In this document: in pieces, positions 23,144 through 33,875 of the stretch
Layout: each line of letters starts with the position of its first letter
Position numbering within the stretch: position 1 is the stretch's first letter
Assembly (NCBI GenBank): GCA_037501455.1
Contig: CM074864.1
Location: 30,840,001 to 30,904,000, forward strand
Reading direction: 5' to 3'
Length of the DNA stretch: 64,000 bases
DNA from: Lantana camara
Lineage: Eukaryota; Streptophyta; Magnoliopsida; Lamiales; Verbenaceae
The notes under the pieces: model-generated
Told to the model about the DNA's origin: nothing
Seen by the model: only the letters and a program-made list of their open reading frames with translations
The model's database searches: none
Made by a program: the position numbers and the translations under genes

Positions 23144-26100
23144 TCAAGTCCAACTCGAGTCCTCAAACAACTCCGGATATAGCCTTCTCATTTTCTCCTC
23201 GGTTTCCCAAGTGGATTCCTCGGATTTCTGATCCCTCCAAAGTACCCTGACCAAAGGAATCTGCCGGTTTCTCAAATCTTGCATCTTCCGGTCCTGAATT
23301 GCAACCGGATGCCTTTCTATTGTTAAATCCGGCTCTAACTGAACCTCTTCAACTGGAAGGATTGTTGACTCATCGGGATAATACTTACGGAGTTGAGATA
23401 CATGAAAAACATTATGTATCCCGGTCATACTCGGCGGTAAATCCATTCTGTACGCCATTTCTCCGATTCTTTCCAAAATTTCAAACGGCCCAAGGTAACG
23501 AGGATTGAGCTTTCCACCTTTACCTATACGAGTGAAGCCTTTTCTAGGAGACGCCTTCAAAAAGACTCTATCTCCGACTTCGAACTCTAAGGGCCTTCTT
23601 CTCTTATCGGCGTAACTCTTTTGACGGGCTTGAGCTGCTCTCATCCTTTGTCGAATCTTATGAACCTTCTCAATAGTATCGGCAATCTTTTCCTTAGACT
23701 CGGCTCTTTCGAGCTTATTCTCTTCGGTCCACCTCCAATCCTCAATGTCCCAAAATAGAGGAGACCTGCACTTTCTTCCATAAAGTGCCTCATACGGAGC
23801 CATCTTAATCGAACCCTGAAAGCTGTTGTTATAAGCAAACTCAACCAAAGGTACGTGCTCATCCCACTTATCTTGGAAGTCCAAAGCACACGCTCTGAGC
23901 ATATCCTCTAAGTACTGAATTAGCCTTTCAGATTGGCCGTCTGTCTGAGGATGCGAAGCCGTGCTAAACTTGAGCTTAGTGCCCAAACACTTCTGAAGAT
24001 TCTGCCAAAAGATCGAAGTAAACCGTGGATCCCGATCCGAAACAATACTAGCCGGAACTCCGTGTAGTCTTACAATCTCTCGAACGTACAATTCGGCTAG
24101 CTTAGGAACTTTCTCAGACATCCGAACCTTGAGGAAATGGGCAGACCTAGTCAATCTGTCCACAATTACCCATATTCCATCAAACCCTCCTTTAACTCTA
24201 GGCAAGCCGGACACAAAGTCCATAGTCACCTGCTCCCACTTCCACTCGGGAATAGGAAGTGGTTGGAGAGTTCCTCCCGGCTTTTGGTGCTCTGCCTTCA
24301 CCTTTTGACACGTTAGACATTGCTTCACGAAGTTCGCGACGTCCCTTTTCATGCCATTCCACCAGAATTTCTCTTTCAGGTCTCGATACATCTTAGTACC
24401 TCCCGGATGAATTGAGTACCTCGAGCGATGTGCCTCCTCAAGTACAATCCTCTTGAGCTCTTCTGGGACACATATTCTCGCTTCGAACCTTAACAAACCA
24501 AAATCATCGAATCCAAACTTAGAATTCGGATCATCTTTGGAACGAGCTACCAACTTCTGAATCTCGGCATCCGTAGCCTGAGCTTCCAACAACTGCTGTT
24601 TCAAATCCGGGATTATCGTGAGATTAGCCAACCAAGTTCCCGAAACCAAGATCTCTGAACCTGAACTTGAAGGACCTGCTTCTAAATTAGCCACATTTGC
24701 CTTTCTACTCAAGGCATCGGCGACCACATTCGCTTTACCCGGATGGTACTGAATGGTGCAATCGTAATCCTCTAATAACTCCATCCAACGCCTCTGTCTT
24801 ACATTCAAATATTTCTGAGAAAAGAGATACTTGAGGCTTTGGTGATCCATAAACACCTCGAACGTTGTACCATAAAGGTAGTGTCGCCACTTCATCAAAG
24901 CAAACACAACGGCAGCTAATTTAAGATCGTGGGTAGGGTAATTCTTCTCATGCTCCTTCAACTTCCTTGAAGCATAAGCTACCACTGTACCGTGCTGCAT
25001 CAAAACACAACCGAGACCTTCTTTCGAAGCATCTGTATAGACTGCGTAACCTTCGGTACCCTCGGGTAGGGTAAGAACCGGTGCTGAAGTTAACTTCACC
25101 TTCAAAGTCTGAAAACTCGCCTCACACTTGTCATCCCATTCAAATTTCACTTCCTTTTTAGTTAAGCGAGTCAACGGGGCGGTAATTTTAGAGAAATCCT
25201 TAACAAATCTGCGGTAATAACCGGCCAACCCAAGAAAACTTCTAATCTCGGAGGCATTTCTCGATCTCTCCCAACGAAGCACGGACTCAACCTTAGACGG
25301 ATCAACTTCAATCCCGCTACCTGAAATTATATGTCCCAAAAACATAACTTGGTCGATCCAAAATTCGCACTTACTGAACTTTGCATACAACTTATGTTCC
25401 CTCAAAGTTTCCAAAACGATCCGTAAATGTTGGGCATGCTCTTCAGCCGACCTTGAATACACCAGAATGTCGTCTATAAAGATCACCACGAACTTGTCAA
25501 GAAAAGGCCTGAACACTCGGTGCATCATGTCCATAAAAACGGCTGGAGCGTTAGTTAATCCAAATGGCATGACAACGAATTCAAAGTGCCCATATCTTGT
25601 GTTAAAACCAGTCTTCGGAATATCTTCCTCCTTCATACGCAGCTGATAGTAGCCCTGCCTCAAATCTAACTTGGAGTAGACTTTCGAGCCTTGCAGAATA
25701 TCAAATAACTCCTCGATGTGAGGCAAAGGGTATTTGTTCTTCACGGTCATCCGATTCAGCTCACGGTAATCTATACACATCCGTAACGTTCCATCCTTCT
25801 TCTTTACAAATAGCACGGGAGCACCCCACGGAGAAATGCTCGGATGGATGTACCCGCAAGCTAAAAGTTCATCGAGCTGCGCCTTTAACTCCTTTAACTC
25901 TGTAGGAGCCATTCTGTAGGGAGTCTTCGAAAAAGGCTCTGCTCCGGGATAAAGGTCGATTACGAACTCGATGTCCCTATCAGGCGGTAGAGAACCCAAA
26001 GTCTCAGGGAAAACATCGGTATACTCTCGCACGACCTCCGTCTCTTCAAGTTTGACCTGATCCTTCGGTCTATTCAAAGGATAGGCCACAAAACCTGTCG

Positions 26101-26644
26101 CACCGTCCCAGACCAGTTTACTCGCCTCAACAAAAGAAATAAGTGTGCTTGACTTCACCTTCTCGCCCTTAAACACCACTGAACCAAAAGAAACTTTCTT
26201 CTCCCGACAATCCATCTGAGCCCCATGTTCAGACAACCAATCCATTCCGAGGATTACATCATACCTCTTCATCGGCATCTCAATCAAAACGGCGAGGAAA
26301 ACCCTATCTTCAAAACTCACTGGACAACCCCGATAAATCCTGCAAGTAACAAGACTACCGCCAAGAGGCGAACTAACCACATAATCATGCGCACAGAGGG
26401 TAACAGGCAAGCACAACGAAGAAGCAAGATCCCGAGAAATAAATGAATGAGATGCCTCAGGATCGAACAATGCATGAAATGTAGTACCATGAATGCTTAC
26501 GGTACCTTCAATCACAGCATTAGGATCAAGATCTGCAGCTTCCTCTTCCTCGGCCCTGAGTGCATAAGCTCTAGCCTGAATTGCGGGCCTCTGATTATTC
26601 CCCGCTGCCTGTCCTGGCCTTTTGTTCGGGCATTGATTAAGCAT
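23144..26644 (-). CDS. Gypsy pol polyprotein (protease, RT, RNase H, integrase) of element A
   Basis: A single open frame of 1166 residues from the first Met, still open upstream through two zinc knuckles (CX2CX4HX4C near 26640-26685) to about 26790. Residue landmarks from that Met: protease D61 in FDPEASHS (family form D-S/P-G-A-S, so Gly is replaced by Glu at 63). RT catalytic D327, then FIDD at 389-392. RNase H D538 (YTDAS), K575 in THDLKLAAV where the family has a catalytic Glu, D600 and D643. Integrase zinc site H739, H746, C776, C779. Integrase triad D809, D870, E906. GPF module near 1050-1085, and a chromodomain-like tail [17 protein letters not shown] (1131-1147). The enzyme set would copy the RNA and insert the cDNA. 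The two substitutions suggest loss of protease and RNase H activity, although the frame has no stop. Codons are not otherwise degraded, so the element is fairly young. Confidence 0.95.
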   Translation of the reverse strand: MLNQCPNKRPGQAAGNNQRPAIQARAYALRAEEEEAADLDPNAVIEGTVSIHGTTFHALFDPEASHSFISRDLASSLCLPVTLCAHDYVVSSPLGGSLVTCRIYRGCPVSFEDRVFLAVLIEMPMKRYDVILGMDWLSEHGAQMDCREKKVSFGSVVFKGEKVKSSTLISFVEASKLVWDGATGFVAYPLNRPKDQVKLEETEVVREYTDVFPETLGSLPPDRDIEFVIDLYPGAEPFSKTPYRMAPTELKELKAQLDELLACGYIHPSISPWGAPVLFVKKKDGTLRMCIDYRELNRMTVKNKYPLPHIEELFDILQGSKVYSKLDLRQGYYQLRMKEEDIPKTGFNTRYGHFEFVVMPFGLTNAPAVFMDMMHRVFRPFLDKFVVIFIDDILVYSRSAEEHAQHLRIVLETLREHKLYAKFSKCEFWIDQVMFLGHIISGSGIEVDPSKVESVLRWERSRNASEIRSFLGLAGYYRRFVKDFSKITAPLTRLTKKEVKFEWDDKCEASFQTLKVKLTSAPVLTLPEGTEGYAVYTDASKEGLGCVLMQHGTVVAYASRKLKEHEKNYPTHDLKLAAVVFALMKWRHYLYGTTFEVFMDHQSLKYLFSQKYLNVRQRRWMELLEDYDCTIQYHPGKANVVADALSRKANVANLEAGPSSSGSEILVSGTWLANLTIIPDLKQQLLEAQATDAEIQKLVARSKDDPNSKFGFDDFGLLRFEARICVPEELKRIVLEEAHRSRYSIHPGGTKMYRDLKEKFWWNGMKRDVANFVKQCLTCQKVKAEHQKPGGTLQPLPIPEWKWEQVTMDFVSGLPRVKGGFDGIWVIVDRLTRSAHFLKVRMSEKVPKLAELYVREIVRLHGVPASIVSDRDPRFTSIFWQNLQKCLGTKLKFSTASHPQTDGQSERLIQYLEDMLRACALDFQDKWDEHVPLVEFAYNNSFQGSIKMAPYEALYGRKCRSPLFWDIEDWRWTEENKLERAESKEKIADTIEKVHKIRQRMRAAQARQKSYADKRRRPLEFEVGDRVFLKASPRKGFTRIGKGGKLNPRYLGPFEILERIGEMAYRMDLPPSMTGIHNVFHVSQLRKYYPDESTILPVEEVQLEPDLTIERHPVAIQDRKMQDLRNRQIPLVRVLWRDQKSEESTWETEEKMRRLYPELFEDSSWT

Positions 26645-26754
26645 GTGATCCGACGAGCCACAACCGTAGCACCTCTTGTGGAGTTTGAAGCAATTTTCAA
26701 CAAGATGATTACCCTTGCAATATTTGCATTGGACTTGAGGCGGTGCCGGTAATG

Positions 26755-27630
26755 CTAGAGGTTGAGCTTTTTGTCCTGCCGCTTGAATTGCTTGTTTTGA
26801 CGCTTTGCCGGTGCAAAAGCTTGGTAAGCCGGCCTCTTTCCATATTTGTTCTGGCCTCCCGAGCTAGAACCCTGTCTGGTATGAGAAGTCCTCCTCCTCC
26901 TAGCTACCACTCGATCCTCTACCTTCAAAGCCATCTCGGTGACTAACGCCCAAGTATCGGTATCAACCGCTTCGAGTGCATCCTTCATATCTTCTCTTAA
27001 ACCTCGAAAGAACTTCAAAGCCTTGTGGCAGTCATCATTGGCAATGTTGGGAGCATATCTTGACAAACGGTCGAACTCATCAATATATTCGGTGATCGTC
27101 TTCTCACCTTGTTTCAAGTCCATGAACTCTTGGAGTCTTCGGTCCCGAGCGGCGATTGGGATGTACTTGTTGCAAAACTCCCGAGTGAATGTTTCCCAAT
27201 TAATCTCATCACCGGCGGCATCCAAACGGGCTCGGATGCTAGTCCACCAACTATAAGCCTGACCTTGCACCATCGTGAGGGTGCACCTTGCCTTCTCAAC
27301 CGATTCACACTGTATCAACTCCCAAATTCTCTCTATTTGGATTAGCCACTCCTCGGCTTGAATATCGTTCCCAACTTCAAACTTGGGGGGATTCTGATTC
27401 CTGATCTCCCTTAGAATGTGAGTGACTTGTCCTCCTTCTTGATTGACAACCGGAGGTGTATTCTGGCGATATCGAGTATCCAAATATGCACATAATCTCG
27501 CCATGAATCCCTCAGGTTCCATGTTGTTCTCGGCTTGTGGGGAACGATCCCGGTGATGTCTATGGCCCGGAGACCTGTCACGATGATGATCTCTTCTCGG
27601 AGGCATCCTACAAAATCCAAAGAATTCCAA
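26755..27630 (-). CDS. Gypsy gag (nucleocapsid/capsid polyprotein) of element A
   Basis: The likely start is [15 protein letters not shown] at 27606; the upstream Met at 27630 adds eight residues. An Arg/His/Asp-rich N-terminus precedes the retrotransposon gag capsid domain ([14 protein letters not shown] ... [11 protein letters not shown] ... [18 protein letters not shown]). The frame stops at 26755, just before the zinc knuckles, which lie in the pol frame. Pol is in the -1 frame relative to gag, and the shift can be placed at the A run (ACAAAAAG, about 26777-26784). In related elements gag and pol are usually one frame. This may therefore be a one-base indel in the A run, or a -1 slippage site. 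Confidence 0.9.
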   Translation of the reverse strand: MEFFGFCRMPPRRDHHRDRSPGHRHHRDRSPQAENNMEPEGFMARLCAYLDTRYRQNTPPVVNQEGGQVTHILREIRNQNPPKFEVGNDIQAEEWLIQIERIWELIQCESVEKARCTLTMVQGQAYSWWTSIRARLDAAGDEINWETFTREFCNKYIPIAARDRRLQEFMDLKQGEKTITEYIDEFDRLSRYAPNIANDDCHKALKFFRGLREDMKDALEAVDTDTWALVTEMALKVEDRVVARRRRTSHTRQGSSSGGQNKYGKRPAYQAFAPAKRQNKQFKRQDKKLNL

Positions 27631-27781
27631 TATACATGCGTGCGGTTAGTACATGATCATGTGCACAATTCATAAAAATTCAAGTAGATGAGGCACATAA
27701 ATGCACATAACCATATTGTCCTAATCCGAACGACCTAGACAAACTTAACACGACTCTAGAGTCCCGATTTTGGAACCGAGA

Positions 27782-27793
27782 GCTCTGATACCA
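27782..27793 (-). other. Primer binding site of element A (initiator tRNA-Met)
   Basis: TGGTATCAGAGC on the minus strand, complementary to the 3' end of plant initiator tRNA-Met. Eight bases separate it from the 5' LTR end at 27802. Confidence 0.95.
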
Positions 27794-27801
27794 CTTTAAG
27801 A

Positions 27802-27864
27802 TGTAGCGCCCGGAACGGTGGGCCACCACATCCCCCGCACCTAAACCCGAACCCACATATGAAA
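27802..27864 (-). mobile_element. Element A 5' LTR, 3'-terminal 63 bp
   Basis: Identical in layout to the start of the 3' LTR (16627 onwards). It stops at CACATATGAAA (27864), where the E-family LTR tip begins. About 55 bp of A LTR following this point are missing from the window. The next 380 bp are found inverted at 43388-43767, and the rest at 47026-50081. Confidence 0.9.
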
Positions 27865-28424
27865 TGTAACGCCCCGATTTCTCGGACGTAAAGGTACGAT
27901 GTATGTGTTTACTAATTTGCGCGAATTAATTGTTTTTACGTGTTCTATATTTAATTTTTATTATAATTGTTATTATTTTATTATATTATATTATAATATT
28001 TTATTTTAATATTATTAATTATATATATATATATTTCGTATTATATATATATATATATGTTTAATTATTATATTATTAATTTAATGATTATACTAATTAT
28101 ATGTTATATTAATTAATCATGTTTTAATTAATTACTTATTTATATATATATATATTATACGTGGGATTTAATATAATTATGCATGCAAATCATATTTATG
28201 CATGGGAACTAAATTATGCATGAATTTCATTTCTGCATGGGATTAATATATTCATGCATGGAGATTATTAAATGTGCATGGAAAATTATATGAATATGCA
28301 TGAATTGCATGATTGAGTTTATTCGTTTATTTTGTGCTTCGTTCTTATATGATATGATATCGAATTGGCACGAATTTGTAATATGTCGTACATATATGTG
28401 TTATGAACATGATTTTATGCACAT
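27865..28424 (+). mobile_element. E-family LTR 5' tip, plus strand (560 bp)
   Basis: Starts TGTAACGCCCCG and is a near-identical inverted copy of 32535-33094. Its first 233 bp are also an inverted copy of 43768-44001. AT-rich, with TA runs at 28018-28057 and about 28140. It breaks off near 28424 in CACATAAGGATGTAGCACC, a sequence that elsewhere marks the PBS/LTR border. Confidence 0.88.
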
Positions 28425-28468
28425 AAGGATGTAGCACCCGAGCGTTAGGTACCACATCCCCCGCACCG

Positions 28469-29074
28469 GGTGACATGAGGAGCATATTTCCCAAGTCTAT
28501 TAAATACGGCGAGGTATTGAGTCACCGTACGAGCACCTTGCTTTAATTCCATGAATTCTTGCTCCTTCCTTTCCCTTACCACTTCCGGTACGAAGCATTC
28601 CCGGAATTCCCTCTTGAAAACTTCCCAAGTTACTTCCTCTTCATCGACTTCAAGCTTCTCTCTTGTTCGTTCCCACCATTCATATGCATCTCCATCCAAT
28701 TGGAATATAGCAAATTGGGCCTTCTCTTGCGTACTAAACTGTCGGACCCCAAATATCCTCTCCAATCTAATCAACCAACCCTCCGAAACCGCATCGTCAA
28801 TAGAACCAGAAAACCGAGGGGGGTTGTAACTCAGAAACACCCCATGAGGATCTCTATTGTTATTATGATTTGGTGGGGGAGCTTTTTGTTCTGCCTGTTG
28901 TGGTGGGGGAGCTTGAGCTCTCCGATGCTCTACATAGTTGAAAACCGCTTCCATAAAATTTCCCATGTCCACCGGTGGTGCTTGTGGTTGGGGTGGAGGC
29001 GTAGGAGATCGATCGTGATGACGACGATGTCCGGGAGATCTCTCACGATGTCTACGTGGTGGCATCCTGTTCAA
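28469..29074 (-). pseudogene. Truncated gypsy gag, E family
   Basis: It begins MNRMPPRRHRERSPGHRRHH (29074), with a Pro/Gln-rich linker and the gag capsid domain (GWLIRLERIFGVRQF ... VFKREFRECFVPE ... FMELKQGARTVTQYL). It is related to the gag of element A but clearly a different family. After GKYAPHVT the frame runs into a 44-bp piece of LTR end (28425-28468) and stops, so the second half of gag and all of pol are missing. Its own PBS lies upstream at 29260-29271. Confidence 0.88.
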
Positions 29075-29259
29075 GAAATACTGAAATGCATGCTATTTTT
29101 AGTCCATGCATGCAAGTGCAAGTAATTCGATCAAAATTCAGGATTTAAAACACACAAGCACATAAACAATGCATATGCATCACATTGACAAGTTGTTCCT
29201 AAAGCCGAACGACCTAACTGACTCAACACGACACTAGAGCCCGGGTTTTGCAACCCTAG

Positions 29260-29271
29260 GCTCTGATACCA
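29260..29271 (-). other. Primer binding site of the E-family element
   Basis: TGGTATCAGAGC on the minus strand, eight bases from the LTR end at 29280. Confidence 0.93.
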
Positions 29272-29279
29272 CATAAGGA

Positions 29280-32200
29280 TGTAGCACCCGAGCCCTAACC
29301 ACATCCCCCGCACCGGGACCCGACCCCGTATATGAAATGGGAGTCCATACACGTGCCAAATCCATGGCGAACGGGGACGCAACACACACGCTATGCTAGG
29401 CGGGACTAACCCTTAAACCAAACAGTGCAAGAATCATAAAATCAGAGTTAAATAAAATTCGCGGAAGCAACAATAACATAGCATATACAATGAGCCACCA
29501 AGCTCCAAAAATAGATATACAAAAGCATTACATAATCAACGGCGCTCATGGCCTACAAAAATCATAACGCTCCAAACTAAAACTATAATCATAAGCAAAA
29601 TATCAACAAGAGTATGAATATGAGACAAAAGGAAGTGCTAAACATAAATGCAAGACCTAGACGACTTGTATTCCCGCCTAGCACTCCTATTCCTGCACAA
29701 AACAACTGGAAACAACCGGGTTCAGTCTAAAAGAGACTGGTGGGTATAAAAACGGGGCATAAATATATAATATCGCATAATTTAAACACATACATGCAAG
29801 CCCTAATCCCGTGTGAAGTTTAGTAAGACTTTACCAAGTGGTTAAAACAAAGGAAAACATCAACGGGATTACGATGTCCATATTCATTCATAACTGTTCA
29901 TAAATGTTCATAAGGGTTTATGGCCCGGCGAGTGGGCGTGCACAATCTCCAACCTACTCCTCGTGTAATCATAATTAATTATTCAATAATTCATTATCAT
30001 ACATAAATCTTTTGTGCTCATAAATACATGATCATAATCATTCATATACTCCTTTTTCCTCCGGGTGGTGGACGGGCTTGCAAGACCCGGCCACCGGTTC
30101 ATACATGGGCCAATGGGGGTACATGAATCCCCCAAGGGCACTCAGCTCCCATTCCCCGCTAAAACTCCTAGCGAGGGCCGGTATCACCGTAGTTTGGTTG
30201 GGACTAGTATATGGGATCCCCGTCAGCCCTTGCTTCCTCGGTTAGCCACATATACTAAATCCCGGGGCCCGTGCAATCATAAATCATAAATATCTCGCCA
30301 ACATAAGGTAGGGTTCATAAATAAAAGAAAGGGCCATACGTTTGAAATTATTTACCCGAAATGACTCGATATAAATATATATACGATTTTGGCTTAAAAC
30401 TTTGCACATAAGGAATATATAAGGTTGTTTTAACTAATAGAAGAAAAACCCACCTTTACCAAAGCAGAAATAAAGGCACAAGCGTCTCAAGGCTCGCCCT
30501 CGTCTCCGACCAAACCCGAATCTGTGCAAAAGAAAAGGTATGAGACTCAATGACCACATATGACGGTCGGCAATGAAGTGTACATGACGTGAATGCATAA
30601 ATGATCATATTATATCATAAAAATGTTCATATGCACTATTAATAAATTTAAAACAAATAATCATTCATTCGTTCATATATTTCATTCAATTTCATAAGTT
30701 CATAATTTCATATAAATTTCATAAATTCATAAATTCATAATATTCGTAAATTCATAAATTCATAATTCACATTTAGGAATAAAATAAATAAAACGTTCAA
30801 TCAAAAGTCAGTAGAATAAATACGCGAAATAGAATTCAATTAATTTCAATAATTAAATTAAATCAAATAATATTTAAAAAATATATAATAAATATATATA
30901 ATATAATATATATATATAATCGTATATACAATATATATATAATATATACATATATAAACACGTACACACACCCACACATGCATGCAATATATATGTTATA
31001 CACTATACACAAACCATGCATGCATTTATATATTTATTACATGCAATATATACTATATATTATATACATATTCATGCAATCATAACCACAAAACCATGCA
31101 CACACAAACTCACTCCCTATGCATGCGCACAACATATATATATATATACATTACACATACAGAAGAAGCAGCAAAAGCCAAGATACCAACAGCAGCAACA
31201 GACTCTGGAACGCACAGCAAGAAATCAAGCAAAACGGGGTGACACCCCCGTGTCACCCTCCAAGCCTGGACCGAGACACCCCCGTGTCTCGGTACAGAAA
31301 TTCCAGGCTGCGAAGCACCCCCGTTCCTCACTGGAACGGGCAGGAAAGGCACGCCCGTGACGCACAGCAGCAGCTCCCTCTTACAGACAGCAAAAGACGC
31401 AGAAAACAGAGCAAGAAAAGGCAGCCAACTCCAGCAAGAATAAAGGCAACAAAAGCAACACAACAAGGTCCAAAATGCTGCAACAACTCAACAAGAATAC
31501 ACACCAAAAAGCTACGAATTGGACAGCCAAAAAGGGAAGAAGGAAACGCAACAAATTGACAGCAACAATCCAGCGTGAAAAACAGGGCAAAGCTTCGAAG
31601 AAAAACAGAGCAAGAAGGGTTCACTACAACACCAGCTATACATATCAGTTTAGGCCAACATTTAAGCAGCAAAACAACATGAAACCAACACCTAAATCAG
31701 TCCCAAACAAGCTCAAACAAGAGGAGAAGACATACGTGACCTTCATGTGGGATTTTCTCAAAAATGTCATAAATGATATATCATAAATACTTCAACAACC
31801 ACGAAATCAATGACCATAAATGATATGAGGAAGTCAAAACAATCAATCTCAAGCTTGGAATCGAACAACATCAATGAGAAACGAAGAAGATCAAGGATTT
31901 GCCCAAAATCCTTTATTTTCGGTAAAAGCCCAGAAAATCATGAAACCATGCTCAAAATCATGAATGGAAGGATGAAAATGAACAGAATTAAACATACAAT
32001 ACAACCCTTAGCTTACCTTGATGATTGGTTGAAGTTTGGATGAGATTTGAGCTCCAAAATCTCCAAGGTTTGAAGGGTTACGGGACTGGAGAGAAAAACA
32101 GTAGCTTTGGCTGAGTTTTGGGGCTTGTGTGAGGATAATCTCGGTTAGGGCTTGATATGTCATGCTAGGTGGTTGAGTTAGGGATCTAAGGAATCAAACC

Positions 32201-32877
32201 ATGGTTACTTTGGTTATGGTTTGGCCAAGATATGGCTAAATTAGTGCAACAAGGTCAAGTTGGTCGCCGATTCGTTTTTCGGTTGAAATTCGGAGGTTCA
32301 AACGACTTAGGAAAAATGTAAGGCTAAGTTTACTAAACTCGAATTTTCGTTACGAGTTCAGCGGAGTTGACGGAACTCGAATCCGAGTTCCCGAGCTCAA
32401 GATATTAAATTCGGAACCAAGGGTACGCTAAGTGCTCGTTAGCTCCCGTTTTGGTTCCTCAATTAAAATTAAATTCGTTAACATAACAAATGAATTCAAA
32501 AACATAAATTGAGCATAAAATCATGTTCATAACACATATATGTACGACATATTACAAATTCGTGCCAATTCGATATCATATCATATAAGAACGAAGCACA
32601 AAATAAACGAATAAACTCAATCATGCAATTCATGCATATTCATATAATTTTCCATGCACATTTAATAATCTCCATGCATGAATATATTAATCCCATGCAG
32701 AAATGAAATTCATGCATAATTTAGTTCCCATGCATAAATATGATTTGCATGCATAATTATATTAAATCCCACGTATAATATATATATATATATATATAAA
32801 TAAGTAATTAATTAAAACATGATTAATTAATATAACATATAATTAGTATAATCATTAAATTAATAATATAATAATTA

Positions 32878-32920
<43 letters not shown>

Positions 32921-33094
32921 CGAAATATATATATATATAATTAATAATATTAAAATAAAATATTATAATATAATATAATAAAATAATAACAATTATAATA
33001 AAAATTAAATATAGAACACGTAAAAACAATTAATTCGCGCAAATTAGTAAACACATACATCGTACCTTTACGTCCGAGAAATCGGGGCGTTACA
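29280..33094 (-). mobile_element. Complete E-family LTR, 3815 bp
   Basis: On the minus strand it runs from TGTAACGCCCCG (33094) to CGGGTGCTACA (29280). It has a PBS on one side (29260) and a polypurine tract on the other (33095-33113). It therefore serves as 5' LTR to the gag fragment on the left and as 3' LTR to the pol fragment on the right. Internal features: donor-like TCAAG|GTAAGC at about 32016, a second donor-like site near 30450, a palindrome cluster at 31238-31343, and long TA tracts (32778-32800 and 32880-32916). Open frames inside are not genes. Confidence 0.9.
31238..31343. repeat. Palindrome cluster GTGACACCCCCGTGTCAC in LTR E
   Basis: Two near-perfect palindromes with the core GACACCCCCGTGTC (31238-31257, and 31271-31292 with arms extended by CCGA/TCGG), followed by a third degraded set (CACCCCCGTTCC ... 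GGAACGGGCA). Same core as in the K, F and G families. Confidence 0.85.
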
Positions 33095-33346
33095 ATCTCT
33101 CCCCCTTAAAAGAATCCGTCCTCGGATTCACTGCTCGCTCGGAAACAACTCGGGGTGAAATCTTTTCATCTTATCCTCCGTCTCCCACGTAGCCTCTTCG
33201 GTTTTATTACTTCTCCAAAGAACCTTGACTAGTGGAATACGCCGATTTTGAAGTTCCTGAAACTTCCGATCCAATATCTTAATCGGCTTCTGAACGAAGG
33301 TGAGATCCGGTTCTAATTCCACTTCTTCAACCGGTAGAACCTCGGA
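33095..33346 (-). pseudogene. Gypsy polypurine tract and pol C-terminal fragment
   Basis: A polypurine tract (CTTTTAAGGGGGAGAG on the minus strand) borders the LTR. Next comes the last part of pol: SEVLPVEEVELEPDL, a chromodomain-like LVKVLWRSNKTEEATWE, and the end HPELFPSEQ. The frame is cut at about 33343-33347, where integrase sequence in the opposite orientation begins, so it is a remnant. Confidence 0.88.
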
Positions 33347-33875
33347 CCATTGCCTATCCCGGAATGGAAATGGGAACAAATAGCTATGGATTTTGTTTCG
33401 GGATTACCAAAAGTGAGAGGAGGTTTTGATGGAATTTGGGTTATTGTGGACAGGTTGACGAAGTCAGCTCATTTTCTTGCTATCAGAATGTCCGATAAAG
33501 TGAGTAAGTTGGCCAAGAGGTACAATGATGAGATTGTCAGGCTTTATGGTGTACCTGTTAGTATTGTCTCGGATCGGGATCCCAGATTTACTTCAAGGTT
33601 ATGGCAAGAATTACAGAAGTGTTTGGGGACAAGGCTTCAATTCAGCACAGCTTTCCATCCTCAGACCGACGGACAATCAGAAAGGTTGGTTAAATATCTG
33701 GAGGATTTGTTGAGAGCATGTGCATTGGACTTTCAAAGCTCGTGGAATGAACAGTTGCCGTTAATCGAGTTTGCTTACAATAATAGCTATCAAGCCTCGA
33801 TTGAAATGGCCCCTTATGAAGCTCTGTATGGACGTAAATGTCGATCACCGTTGTTCTTTGACTTGGAGGAATGGA
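33347..33875 (+). pseudogene. Gypsy integrase core fragment, plus strand
   Basis: From [16 protein letters not shown] through [10 protein letters not shown] and [16 protein letters not shown] to FFDLEEW. The integrase D, D and E positions are all present. It starts head-to-head with the minus-strand pol tail at 33346 and ends at about 33875, where LTR sequence starts. It is in good frame with no stops over 176 residues, so the breakage is recent. Confidence 0.9.

Noticed and set aside
30898..30960. AT-rich palindromic tract as a replication origin or matrix attachment site
   Set aside because: TA-rich tracts are present in every LTR here and nothing specific supports an origin.
31238..31343. 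Palindromes as rho-independent terminators
   Set aside because: Eukaryotic retrotransposon context and no U-run after the hairpins; the clusters are better described as LTR repeats.
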